Shown here one piece after another: positions 12,617 through 20,021 of a stretch of DNA of 20,021 nucleotides (position 1 is its first letter; every line of letters starts with the position of its first letter). The stretch is from a virus. The DNA lies in the IMG/VR virus record IMGVR_UViG_3300044904_000145, positions 1 through 20,021 of that record. One strand, 5' to 3'. Under the pieces are notes generated by a model. The model had not been told where the DNA came from. It made no database searches and was given only the letters and a program-made list of their open reading frames with translations. Both the position numbers and the translations under genes were made by a program.

Positions 12617-13107
12617 TGCCAGCGATAGAAGACGAACATACTAAAAAATTTTACATGTGCGTGGATGCGGTTGTTAATATCATGTTTGAAAATGATCGTT
12701 ATTTGCATTCAAAGCGTAGTAAAGAACTTAGTAAAATTGTAGCAGAACAAATAAAATGCAGTATTCGGACCGCTGAAAGATATATCGCTGAAGCAAAAAA
12801 AGAAATAAGAAAAATTGGGAGATTAAAAAAAGAAGAAGCGTTTATAAAATCTATCCGAGACTTGGAATTTTTATTGAGTAAAACGAAAAATGGTAAGAAT
12901 CCGGATTATAAACGAGCTCTTGAAGTTATTAAGGAACGAAATAAAGTTTATGGATTATATGCTGTTGAGGAGAAGCCAAAAGAGATAACCAGTAAAAATA
13001 TCGATATGAGTTTATTTACTGATTATGGACTTGAAAGGTTGAAAAGAGGAGATTCAGTTGAAGATGTGTTACTCGATCCAAAATCACTAAAATTTAATGC
13101 CAACTAA
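12616..13107 (+). CDS. Probable terminase small subunit
   Basis: The protein has 163 residues and is encoded directly before the large terminase, with an 11-nt overlap. The N-terminal part (about 10-60) contains a helix-turn-helix reading LSKIVAEQIKCSIRTAERYIAEAKKEI, which would recognise the packaging site. A long charged helix follows (KIGRLKKEEAFIKSIRDLEFLLSKTK, about 64-92), typical of the oligomerisation segment of small terminases. The C-terminus (DYGLERLKRGDSVEDVLLDPKSLKF) would contact the large subunit. Sequence identity in this family is low, so the assignment rests on size, domain order and position. Confidence 0.65.
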   Translation: MPAIEDEHTKKFYMCVDAVVNIMFENDRYLHSKRSKELSKIVAEQIKCSIRTAERYIAEAKKEIRKIGRLKKEEAFIKSIRDLEFLLSKTKNGKNPDYKRALEVIKERNKVYGLYAVEEKPKEITSKNIDMSLFTDYGLERLKRGDSVEDVLLDPKSLKFNAN

Positions 13108-14674
13108 AATGCAAATAGCAGCTGCAGCAGAGATTGAGTCAAGAATTCGGAAAAAAGAAAGATTTGAAAATTTTGAATCTCAAAATCTCTTTTATCAAAC
13201 TCATCCCTTTGAATTTTTAGTTGAACGATTGGGCTTTAAAGCCGAAACCCTGGACTGGTATTTACTTCCCGAATATAAAGATCATAAATGGGACGGAACA
13301 ATAAATCCACTTAAGACGCTTCTGGATTGTTTAGCTGTCGGCATAAAAAGAATTGGTGTTGAATCTGCAACCGGCACAGGGAAAACAAAAATAGGCGCCG
13401 GTATCGTTATCTGGTTTTTAGAATGTTTCAAAAACAGTATTGTTATTACGACAGCTCCTAAAGAACCTCAATTGAAATTGCACATCTGGAAAGAAATAGG
13501 AGTCATGTATCAAACTTATCCTAAAGGCGTTTTAACAACACTCAGATTGAATATGCATGATGATCCAAAACTAACAGATTGGCAGGCGGTTGGTTTCGTT
13601 GCCGGCATAGTTGCCAACGAGGAATCCGCAACAAAAGCACAAGGTTTCCACGCCGAACACATGCTTATTATTACAGAGGAAACCCCGGGCGTACCAACTC
13701 CAATTTTAGAAGCATTTCAAAATACATCAGATGCGCCTCATAATATAATTTTATGTTTTGGAAATCCCGATCATCAATTAGACAATCTTCATAAATTTTG
13801 TGCGCTTCCGAATGTAACGGCAATTAGAATATCCGGCTATGATCATCCGAACGTTGTTTTGAAAAATCCTTCATTTATTCCTGGAGCTGTTACACAAGAT
13901 GGATTAGACGATAAGAAACTAAGATATGGAGGAGAACAGGGTGCTTTATATTTATCTAGGGCTAAAGGAATTTCTCCAGGACAATCAATTAGTGCTTTAA
14001 TAAAATTGGTATGGGTGCAAGCTGCAATTGAGAGAGGTAAATTAATCCGTGATGATAATGGCAATATTGATGAATCGATAATATTAGGAAGAAAATGCCT
14101 TGGCGTTGATGTCGCGAATTCAGAGGCTGGAGATAGAGCAGCAATCGCAAAAGGGAAAGGAATTCATTTAATAAAAGTTGAAGATTTTCAATGTCCGGAT
14201 GCAAATCAGTTAGGTAAAAGAGACGTTTATCAGATTATGATTGATGAAAAAATATCTCCTGATGATGTTGGAATTGATAGTGTTGGCGTTGGTGCCGGTA
14301 CTGTAAACGCACTTAAAGAAATGGGAAAAAGAATTATTGCTTTAGGTGGCGCTGATGCTCCGGTAAAAATTAGACTTGAAAACAATTCAGACAAAAAAGA
14401 GGAAGAGTTTAAGAATCTAAGATCTCAAATGTATTGGCAATGTAGAGAAGATCTTCGAAACGGTATTATAACACTTCCTGATGATCCTGAATTAATTGCT
14501 GATTTGATTACGCCGGAATGGGAAAGTAAAAACGGAAAGATCGTGATTGAATCAAAAGAAGAAATTAAAAAACGATTAACGCATTCGCCCAACAAAGGTG
14601 ATGCGGTTATTTATTGGAATTGGATGCGTTCAGGAAAGTCGGTTAGAAAAATCATGGCCGGGAAAAGATTTTAA
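13097..14674 (+). CDS. terL: Terminase large subunit (packaging ATPase and nuclease)
   Basis: The protein has 525 residues, normal for the family. The ATPase part shows a Walker A motif at about 89-98 (ESATGTGKTK) and a Walker B with catalytic acidic pair at about 190-195 (MLIITEETPG). The coupling segment LCFGNPD is near 218-224. The C-terminal RNase-H-like nuclease shows the expected acids: LGVDVANSEAGD (first Asp about 337), VGIDSVGVGAGT (about 394) and GDAVIYWNW (about 502). It drives DNA into the prohead through the portal encoded next and cuts the concatemer. It begins inside the end of the small subunit gene, so the two are coupled. Confidence 0.95.
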   Translation: MPTKMQIAAAAEIESRIRKKERFENFESQNLFYQTHPFEFLVERLGFKAETLDWYLLPEYKDHKWDGTINPLKTLLDCLAVGIKRIGVESATGTGKTKIGAGIVIWFLECFKNSIVITTAPKEPQLKLHIWKEIGVMYQTYPKGVLTTLRLNMHDDPKLTDWQAVGFVAGIVANEESATKAQGFHAEHMLIITEETPGVPTPILEAFQNTSDAPHNIILCFGNPDHQLDNLHKFCALPNVTAIRISGYDHPNVVLKNPSFIPGAVTQDGLDDKKLRYGGEQGALYLSRAKGISPGQSISALIKLVWVQAAIERGKLIRDDNGNIDESIILGRKCLGVDVANSEAGDRAAIAKGKGIHLIKVEDFQCPDANQLGKRDVYQIMIDEKISPDDVGIDSVGVGAGTVNALKEMGKRIIALGGADAPVKIRLENNSDKKEEEFKNLRSQMYWQCREDLRNGIITLPDDPELIADLITPEWESKNGKIVIESKEEIKKRLTHSPNKGDAVIYWNWMRSGKSVRKIMAGKRF

Positions 14675-14693
14675 TTATAAATGGAGTAATAAA

Positions 14694-16118
14694 ATGACAG
14701 ATGAAGTTTTTATTTATAGTGGTCAGGATATAATTAACATGATCAATCTCCAAGGAGAAAAGATCATGAGTAAAATTATAACCGATTCAATTGAGGCATT
14801 CAAAAGTACCGGCATTAAATTAAAATCTAATTGGGATCGATATACAACCGACCAGGTTCCTATTCGAAGTAGACCTGATTCTTCTTTTGCAATGTCATCT
14901 AATCTAAAATTAAATAACGATTTTGCCGGGGACATTGTTGATGAGTTCAAAGGTTTTGTTTTTGGAGAAAAAATAAAAACCATACATCCGGAAGAATCAG
15001 CAAATAACGTTATTAAAGATTTTGTTGCTGAGAATAGCCTTGAAGCACTCGATACAGAACTCGCTGAGTATATGCTTGCTTGCGGATATGGATCTCGTGT
15101 TCTATACGTCGAAGCCGGCACTGGAATTCTTAAAATAATGAATACAAAACCATGGCAAACAATATTTTTCCAAAATGATTCAACTGAAGAAATTGATTAT
15201 GCTATGATTTTTTATGATTGGATAATTGTTGACCCGAAAACCGGCAAAGCAAAGAAATCAATTCGTGTTGAATGGTATGATAAAGCAAATGTAAGTTATT
15301 TTATAAAGGATGGTGGCAAATTCATTCTGGAAACAGGTGAAGTTCTTGAACATGGAGATATTACAACTCCTAAAAATCCAACTCCTCATTTATTTGATTT
15401 TGTGCCCGTTATAAAGTTCAAACCAAACCCAAGAGAACAAAGCGCATTTCACAAAGTAACCTCAGATATTGATGCTTATGATCAAGCGTTGTCAGACTGG
15501 ATAAATGAAATAACAGAGTTTAGAGCAGCGCTATTGGTTGCAACCGGTGGGGCGATGGACGAGGAAGAAAGGATTAAAGCAAAGAAGTCCGGAATGGTTA
15601 ATTTGCCGGATAGCGATTCCTCTCTCACGTGGTTAACAAAAGACATAAATCCGGATTTTATTGAGAAAGGGCTTAAAACATTAGAGCAAAATATCTATCG
15701 TTTTTCAAAAACCGTTGATATGACAAATGAAAAGTTTGTTGGCGGCGGACCGGAAAGCGGTGAATCCCGAAAATGGAGATTATTGAAATTAATTTTCGAA
15801 GGGATTGTAATAGAACAATTTTTCACGAAAGGATTGAGAACACAATATAAAATTCTCTGCAGTGCTTGGAATAAAAAAAGTTTGAAGATTGACTATAAAC
15901 TCATACAGTTTACTTTTACTCGCAAACTGCCAGTTGATTTATTATATGAAATGAATGTTCTAACAACTGGATTTGGTAAAATGCCAATCGAAGATATTTA
16001 CACACTTCTTTCCTTCGTAAAAGATCCAAAAAATTTAGCTAAGAGATTTGCACTAGAAAATCCGGTCGACTTGAATACAGTCCAATTATTAAATGATGAT
16101 AATCAAGTTGGTGCATGA
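14694..16118 (+). CDS. Portal protein, SPP1 gp6-like
   Basis: The protein has 474 residues from ATG 14694, which has GGAG at proper distance. An in-frame ATG at 14598 would lie inside the terminase gene and is rejected. Landmarks of the SPP1-type portal family include the early segment SDRYTTDQVPIRSRPD-like residues (seen as SNWDRYTTDQVPIRSRPDSS), the FVFGEKI segment, the helical region SALHKVTSDIDAYDQALSDWINEITEFRAALL-like stretch near residues 245-275, and TVDMTNEKFVGGGPESGESRKWRLL near 340-365, which is the most diagnostic portion. Twelve copies form the DNA channel at one head vertex, contacting terminase and connector proteins. Confidence 0.9.
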   Translation: MTDEVFIYSGQDIINMINLQGEKIMSKIITDSIEAFKSTGIKLKSNWDRYTTDQVPIRSRPDSSFAMSSNLKLNNDFAGDIVDEFKGFVFGEKIKTIHPEESANNVIKDFVAENSLEALDTELAEYMLACGYGSRVLYVEAGTGILKIMNTKPWQTIFFQNDSTEEIDYAMIFYDWIIVDPKTGKAKKSIRVEWYDKANVSYFIKDGGKFILETGEVLEHGDITTPKNPTPHLFDFVPVIKFKPNPREQSAFHKVTSDIDAYDQALSDWINEITEFRAALLVATGGAMDEEERIKAKKSGMVNLPDSDSSLTWLTKDINPDFIEKGLKTLEQNIYRFSKTVDMTNEKFVGGGPESGESRKWRLLKLIFEGIVIEQFFTKGLRTQYKILCSAWNKKSLKIDYKLIQFTFTRKLPVDLLYEMNVLTTGFGKMPIEDIYTLLSFVKDPKNLAKRFALENPVDLNTVQLLNDDNQVGA

Positions 16119-16336
16119 CAATGACGGAAGATCAAATTGAAATAGAGAACAATCTATTACAACAAAGAGTTAAGAAATGTTTGGATGAATTAGCTCCTCA
16201 TTTTGATAGTGTTCAAATATTTGCAGTAAGACATGTATGTGAAGAGATTGGTACTGTTCGAGTTATTGACGGTAGAGGTGATTTCTATTCACGGCTTGGA
16301 GTTATAAAGTTCTGGATTAAAGAACAAAAATTATGA
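16115..16336 (+). CDS. Small conserved phage protein between portal and minor head genes (73 aa)
   Basis: The protein is acidic at its N-terminus and basic at its C-terminus. The segment HFDSVQIFAVRHVCEEIGTVRVIDGRGDFYSRLGVIKFWI resembles short proteins of unknown role found near portal or capsid genes of many phages (DSVQI ... G-rich ... YxRxG ... W). The ATG at 16115 overlaps the portal stop; a second ATG at 16121 is equally possible, giving 71 residues. The next gene overlaps its end by four bases. No function can be given; a minor structural or assembly role is likely only by position. Confidence 0.5.
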   Translation: MTMTEDQIEIENNLLQQRVKKCLDELAPHFDSVQIFAVRHVCEEIGTVRVIDGRGDFYSRLGVIKFWIKEQKL

Positions 16337-17235
16337 GAACAGAAAATAATATTGCCTTATCAAACGAACAAATTCTAAAACTTCTTTCCGAAGCAGATAG
16401 GATTCAGGAAAGATTGCTCATGAATATCAATGATGATATTCTCCGGAATTATAAAATCTCGCTTGATAGAGTTCAGCTAGTTCTCGCTAAACTCTACGGC
16501 AATCTTGCAGGCAGTGATCCAAAAAATTATTATCCGGACGCAGTTAAACAAGGTCGATTAAAAAATCTTATTCAACAGATAAAATCTGAAATTGCTAAAC
16601 TGAAAATCAAAGATGCGGAATTAACCAAACAATCAATTCAATCCTTTTATGTTGAGAGTTATGAAAAAACCAACTGGGCAATTTCAACTGGGTTAGAAAC
16701 ATCTTTGAATTTTGGATCTCTTCCAGAAAAAGCAATTGAAGCAATTGTTAAAAATCCTTTAGATAAAATTGGTTGGCCGAATCGTTCGCGTGCGAACATT
16801 ATGGAATTAACAAGAAATATTCGTGACGAAATCACACAGGGATTAATCCAGGGTAAAGGATATGTCGAAACGGCTAAAGCAGTTAACGATAAAATGAGTA
16901 TCGGAGCTTTCAAAGCTTTCCGGATTGTTTCCACTGAAACCGGAAGAGCAACAAGTGAAGGAAGATATGAATCTTTTAATGCAACGGACGAAGCCGCTAA
17001 AGAACTTGGACTAATAGGTGAAAGATATTGGATGCATTCTGCCGGTGTGAAAGAGCCTCGAATATCACATGAAGATATGAACGATCAAGCAGCCGACAAA
17101 GATGGGCTATTTCATTTACCGGCAGCTGGCAAACTTCCCGCGGTTACAACTAAAGGCCCAAGACTTTCTGGACATCCAGATCATGATATTTTTTGTCATT
17201 GTACAGCCGCATATCGAGTAAAATTGCCACAATAA
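16333..17235 (+). CDS. Minor head protein, Mu gpF / SPP1 gp7-like
   Basis: The protein has 300 residues. The N-terminal half is helical and charged (IQERLLMNINDDILRNYKISLDRVQLVLAKLYG). The middle has NRSRANIMELTRNIRDEITQGLIQGKGYVETAKAVND and FRIVSTETGRATSEGRYE (about 195-225), as in the minor head morphogenesis family. The C-terminus contains GERYWMHSAGVKEPRISHEDMNDQ (about 228-251), and HPDHDIFCHCTAAYRVKL closes the protein, giving the W-R-H-x-x-x and C-x-C signature of Mu F-type domains. It likely binds the portal and enters the head with DNA. The position after the portal is as expected. Confidence 0.85.
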   Translation: MRTENNIALSNEQILKLLSEADRIQERLLMNINDDILRNYKISLDRVQLVLAKLYGNLAGSDPKNYYPDAVKQGRLKNLIQQIKSEIAKLKIKDAELTKQSIQSFYVESYEKTNWAISTGLETSLNFGSLPEKAIEAIVKNPLDKIGWPNRSRANIMELTRNIRDEITQGLIQGKGYVETAKAVNDKMSIGAFKAFRIVSTETGRATSEGRYESFNATDEAAKELGLIGERYWMHSAGVKEPRISHEDMNDQAADKDGLFHLPAAGKLPAVTTKGPRLSGHPDHDIFCHCTAAYRVKLPQ

Positions 17236-17245
17236 GATTTTTTAT

Positions 17246-17265
17246 TTTTCTAAACTTTCGTGCAA
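17246..17265 (+). repeat. 20-bp intergenic repeat, copy 2
   Basis: This is an exact second copy of the element at 11600-11619 (TTTTCTAAACTTTCGTGCAA), 10 bp after the minor-head stop codon and 146 bp before the scaffold gene. Both copies have the same orientation, both are noncoding, and the flanks differ at the adjoining base on each side. Confidence 0.6.
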
Positions 17266-17411
17266 GACTTTATTAAATCCGCACAATAATTTAACTCCCA
17301 AGAAAAACATATAGAACACGAAGGTCTTAAGAAAAAAGAACTTCATGGTCTCCGAATCAGAACGCACTGGTCTTAAATGAACAGGACGGTCACATCAATA
17401 GGGGTTTCAAA
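17266..17411 (+). other. Unusual untranslated stretch before the capsid genes
   Basis: This gap is large for the module. It holds GGTCT at 17323, 17347 and 17369 (24- and 22-base steps), the first and third extended to GGTCTTAA, plus GGTC at 17388. An open frame of 28 codons without any start codon (17290-17373) reads protein-like (EHEGLKKKELHGLRIRTHWS). It could be a structured leader RNA for the capsid operon, a binding region, or the remnant of a gene. No tRNA or clear terminator is visible. Confidence 0.35.
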
Positions 17412-17975
17412 ATGGAAATTAAGGATGTAACGGGATTTATCGAAGCAAATAAAACTAATCCGGATGTACAGAATTTCATTAAAGGATTTATTACTCCGGA
17501 AAGCGTCACTGCATTTCTCAGTACTGATGATGGTAAGAAGTTATTGCAGCCTCAGCTAGATAGTTATCATGCTAAAGGGTTGGAAAGTTTCAAGAAAACT
17601 TCTCTTCCGAAACTAATCGATGAAGAAGTAACAAAAAGACATCCAGGAGAAACGGAAGAGCAAAAACGAATAAGAAAAATTGAACAGGATAATCAAACCC
17701 TTCAAAAAGAAATATCAAAGGGTAAGATGAAAGACTCCTTAATATCGAAAGCTAAAGCTGATTCTCTCCCGGTCGAGTTACTTGATTTTTTAATTGCCGA
17801 TGATGAAACTACAACGACAGCTAATTATACAAAAGTTTTAACAGCCATTAATTCCATTATTGATAAAAAGGTTCAGGAAATTTTTAAGAATAACGGTATA
17901 ACGCCCCCGGATAAAAATCATCAGAAAAAGAAATATGATATGAATTCATTTATTCGTGGTGGAACACAAGCATAA
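17412..17975 (+). CDS. Capsid scaffolding protein (DUF4355/GP20-like)
   Basis: The protein has 187 residues. The pattern runs as in DUF4355 scaffolds: FLSTDDGKKLLQPQLDSYHAKGLESFKKTSLPKLIDEEVTKRHPGETEEQKRIRKIEQDNQTLQKEI, a long coiled coil to about residue 110, then SLISKAKADSLPVELLDFLIADDETTTTANYTKVLTAI, and a short basic C-terminus (KNHQKKKYDMNSFIRGG) that would contact the capsid protein. It directs assembly of the prohead and is lost or cleaved later. The gene precedes the major capsid gene, as expected. AGGGG lies before the ATG. Confidence 0.85.
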   Translation: MEIKDVTGFIEANKTNPDVQNFIKGFITPESVTAFLSTDDGKKLLQPQLDSYHAKGLESFKKTSLPKLIDEEVTKRHPGETEEQKRIRKIEQDNQTLQKEISKGKMKDSLISKAKADSLPVELLDFLIADDETTTTANYTKVLTAINSIIDKKVQEIFKNNGITPPDKNHQKKKYDMNSFIRGGTQA

Positions 17976-18016
17976 AAAAAAGTTTAATAACAATTTATTA
18001 ATTATGAGGTGTTTAC

Positions 18017-18964
18017 ATGTCTGCTTATGATTCCTTAATTGCCCGTGCCGACGCCGGTGCGCTTATTCCGGAAGAAGTTTACCCGGAAATTTTCCAGAAT
18101 GCAATTCAAAATTCTGCATTCCTTTCTCGAATGAGAAAACTTTCAAACATGTCCCGGAAGCAAGAAAGAATGCCGGTTCTTGCTGCCCTTCCAACTGCTT
18201 TTTTCCGTGATGGCGATACAGGTTTAATGCAAACCTCCAAAGTTGCATGGGAAAATAAATATTTGAATGCTGAACCAATTGACTGTATCATACCAATTCC
18301 GCAGGTAGTTTTAGATGATGCCGATTATGACATCTGGGGTGAAGTTAGACCTCGAATCGGTGAAGCAATTGGTATCGCTGTTGATCAAGCGATTGCACTT
18401 GGAACAAATAAACCTTCAACCTGGCCAACTCCAATTTTAACCGGCGCTACAGCTGCAGGCAATGTTGTTACAATCGGAACCGGTACCGACCTTTATGATG
18501 ATATCCTTGGTGAAGACGGTGTTTGTGGAACAATAGAACAGGACGGCTATTTTGTTGACGGTCATATTGCAAGCCTGGACATGAAGTCAAGATTGCGCGG
18601 TTTAAGAAGTGCTGACGGCGTTCCCATCTTTTCAGCAAATATGCAATCTCCGAATAATTACACACTCGATGGTTCACCGTTAAGTTTTCCTCTTAATGGT
18701 TTCTTGAACGGATCGAAAGTGAAATTAATTTCCGGTGCTTTCTCTCAAGCAGTCTTTTCAATTCGTTCTGATATTCAATTCAAGATTTTAACTGAAGCGG
18801 TTATTCAGGATAACGGCGGCGTTATCATCTACAATCTCGCTCAGCAGAACATGATTGCTCTTGTTGTGACCTTACGCCTTGCGTGGCAGATTCCAAACCC
18901 GATTAATCTGGCTCAGTCGGATCCGGCTAAGAGATACCCATTCGGTATTTTGAAAACCGCTTAA
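18017..18964 (+). CDS. Major capsid protein, HK97-fold
   Basis: The protein has 315 residues and is typical of Phage_capsid family proteins without a protease-cleaved delta domain. It begins ADAGALIPEEVYPEIFQNAIQNSAFLSRMRKLSNMSRKQERMPVLAALPTAFF (N-arm and E-loop side). It continues WENKYLNAEPIDCIIPIPQVVLDDADYDIWGEVRPRIGEAIGIAVDQAIALG (spine helix, about residues 75-130). Later come FKILTEAVIQDNGGVIIYNLAQQNMIALVVTLRLAWQIPNP, the conserved P-domain strands. Many copies build the head shell. GAGG is well placed before the ATG, and the terminator just downstream is common after a highly expressed capsid gene. No separate protease gene is visible in the window. Confidence 0.92.
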   Translation: MSAYDSLIARADAGALIPEEVYPEIFQNAIQNSAFLSRMRKLSNMSRKQERMPVLAALPTAFFRDGDTGLMQTSKVAWENKYLNAEPIDCIIPIPQVVLDDADYDIWGEVRPRIGEAIGIAVDQAIALGTNKPSTWPTPILTGATAAGNVVTIGTGTDLYDDILGEDGVCGTIEQDGYFVDGHIASLDMKSRLRGLRSADGVPIFSANMQSPNNYTLDGSPLSFPLNGFLNGSKVKLISGAFSQAVFSIRSDIQFKILTEAVIQDNGGVIIYNLAQQNMIALVVTLRLAWQIPNPINLAQSDPAKRYPFGILKTA

Positions 18965-18983
18965 TACTAATATGAATTTATAT

Positions 18984-19005
18984 AAGCCGGTTTAATCACC
19001 GGCTT
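18984..19005 (+). terminator. Hairpin terminator after the major capsid gene
   Basis: AAGCCGGT (18984-18991) and ACCGGCTT (18998-19005) form a perfect 8-bp stem around loop TTAATC, followed by TCTTAAAATAATTTTTTGG with a late T-run. It is 20 bp after the capsid stop and before the strong GGAGG of the next gene, so it probably reduces but does not stop downstream transcription. Confidence 0.75.
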
Positions 19006-19032
19006 TCTTAAAATAATTTTTTGGAGGTTTAA

Positions 19033-19983
19033 ATGTCTTTATATCCTGAAAATCCGTTTATCGGGCAGCGATTGCAGTCTAACGCTAATAATGTTTCGAT
19101 CTACAATGTTGAAACCGGTCATTTAGTGATACCAGCATTAGATGCATTAGTCTCAGATCCGGTAGGTGTTTTAGCGGCAACAGCCTTAACTGGAATCGCG
19201 CAAACGATTACTTCCGGAATAACAAGTCCAGTTTATCCTAAAAATATTTCCATAACCGGAAACCTTTCAGGCATAACGGGCAATGTTGTTATTCACGGTA
19301 CAAATTTTAAAGATGAAGCCATTTCCGAAACAGTTGCCTTGAATGGTACGGCTAGCGTACTTGGTAATTCTGCTTTCAAAACCGTTACTTCAGTTGTACT
19401 GCCAGTTAAAGTTCACACCGGCGGCAAACAAACCGAGACATTGCAGGTTACTCATGCCTGTACTTCCGGCGGCAATATAACAATGCATGTAACGAGCACT
19501 GCATTGGGAATAGCATCACCGAAAGATGTTGTTGTAGCGGTTGCAACAAGCGACACAGTTAATCAGGTTGCAGCCAAAATTGTTGTTGCGTTAAATCTTG
19601 ATGCGGATGTAAGCGCTCATTTTATTGCATCGAGTGTGACTGATACAATTACTTTAACGGCAACAACCGATTTAGCGAACGATGCAACATTAACTCTAAC
19701 ATTTACTGATACCGACACTACTTCGGTTACAGTTGGTTCTTCCACAAACGGAACTTCCGGAGTAGTTGATGATAAAGTTACCGTAGGCTTCGGCGAGAAG
19801 TTAGGATTACCCTACACTTTATCCCGGAATACTATTACCGATACTTATCTCAACAACGTTAAAGAGGGTACGGCGCCGACTATAACGATTTCTGCATCTT
19901 TGATTGAGAGCAACACAATCAAGTTGAACAGCACTCTTAACGGAAGTCGGGTTGACGTTTATTTGAATGTGGACGCTCAGTAA
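19033..19983 (+). CDS. Head decoration-type structural protein with an inserted domain
   Basis: The protein has 316 residues and begins PENPFIGQRLQSNANNVSIYNVETG, as in phage proteins that lie directly after the capsid gene. A base domain (about 1-128, ending SETVALNGTASVLGNSAFKTVTSVVLPVKVHTGG) is resumed at about 246 (DDKVTVGFGEKLGLPYTLSRNTITD), suggesting that residues about 129-245 are an insertion. The insert is Thr/Val-rich: ETLQVTHACTSGGNITMHVTSTALGIASPKDVVVAVATSDTVNQVAAKIVVALNLDADVSAHFIASSVTDTITLTATTDLANDATLTLTFTDTDTT. It resembles a beta-rich domain reused in phage structural proteins. GGAGG precedes the ATG. It likely coats the capsid surface or joins the head vertex; evidence of a decoration role is moderate. 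Confidence 0.6.
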   Translation: MSLYPENPFIGQRLQSNANNVSIYNVETGHLVIPALDALVSDPVGVLAATALTGIAQTITSGITSPVYPKNISITGNLSGITGNVVIHGTNFKDEAISETVALNGTASVLGNSAFKTVTSVVLPVKVHTGGKQTETLQVTHACTSGGNITMHVTSTALGIASPKDVVVAVATSDTVNQVAAKIVVALNLDADVSAHFIASSVTDTITLTATTDLANDATLTLTFTDTDTTSVTVGSSTNGTSGVVDDKVTVGFGEKLGLPYTLSRNTITDTYLNNVKEGTAPTITISASLIESNTIKLNSTLNGSRVDVYLNVDAQ

Positions 19984-20021
19984 ATGGAAAAAGTAAAAGT
20001 TCGCATGCTCGTGCCAACGAG
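19984..20021 (+). CDS. Start of the next phage structural gene (partial)
   Basis: ATG 19984 follows the TAA of the preceding gene with no gap, and the frame stays open to the window end (MEKVKVRMLVPT). The short start resembles head-completion or connector proteins that often follow this gene in SPP1/HK97-like modules, but 12 residues do not allow a family call. The gene is cut by the end of the window. Confidence 0.55.
   Translation, partial: MEKVKVRMLVPT

Noticed and set aside
14598-14693. Upstream in-frame ATG for the portal gene
   Set aside because: It lies inside the terminase gene and lacks a ribosome site, while ATG 14694 has GGAG at the correct distance.

Overview
The window is one continuous, entirely rightward piece of a tailed-phage (or prophage) genome. 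It is A+T-rich and tightly packed, with many ATGA-type stop/start overlaps and good Shine-Dalgarno sites (AGGAG/GGAGG) before many genes. The host cannot be named from sequence alone. The codon choice, the SymE-type protein and the general look would suit a member of the Bacteroidota/Chlorobiota/Ignavibacteriota group, but this is a weak inference. No integrase, repressor, tRNA, CRISPR array or insertion sequence was seen.

Layout. (1) 1-2040, early control region: a perfect 26-bp palindrome beside a TTGACA hexamer, then small DNA-binding proteins (a lambda-repressor-like HTH, a CII-like HTH protein, a MerR/excisionase-like protein), a one-helix membrane peptide and two small unknowns. Between the unknowns is a hairpin that pairs fully only as minus-strand RNA. 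(2) 2049-4574, recombination module: a coiled-coil protein, a RecB/Cas4-type PD-(D/E)XK nuclease with four cysteines that could hold an Fe-S cluster, and a probable ssDNA-annealing partner. (3) 4603-5308: a protein made of near-identical DUF4116-like 22-residue repeats, a hairpin, and a SymE-type small toxin-like protein missed by length cut-offs. (4) 5315-11178, replication and accessory genes: a replisome-organiser-type winged-helix protein with a C-terminal zinc knuckle, several small unknowns, a membrane-anchored protein, a second nuclease (DUF559/VSR-like), a large ParB-family protein with a Cys cluster, and a conserved phage protein of unknown role.

(5) 11179-11666: a short noncoding stretch with four GCATAA repeats, a zinc-finger protein, then a 20-bp element that recurs exactly at 17246. 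(6) 11667-end, packaging and head module: a small unknown, a second ParB-fold protein, small and large terminase, SPP1-gp6-like portal, a small conserved protein, a Mu-F/SPP1-gp7-like minor head protein, a 176-bp structured-looking gap, a DUF4355-type scaffold, an HK97-fold major capsid protein followed by a clear terminator, a head decoration-type protein carrying an inserted domain, and the first 38 bases of the next gene.

The order early control, recombination, replication, packaging, head is that of a siphovirus-like or temperate tailed phage with SPP1/HK97-type head genes. The observations most worth following are the SymE/leader arrangement, the homogenised repeat gene, the minus-strand hairpin, and the 20-bp element shared by two intergenic gaps.
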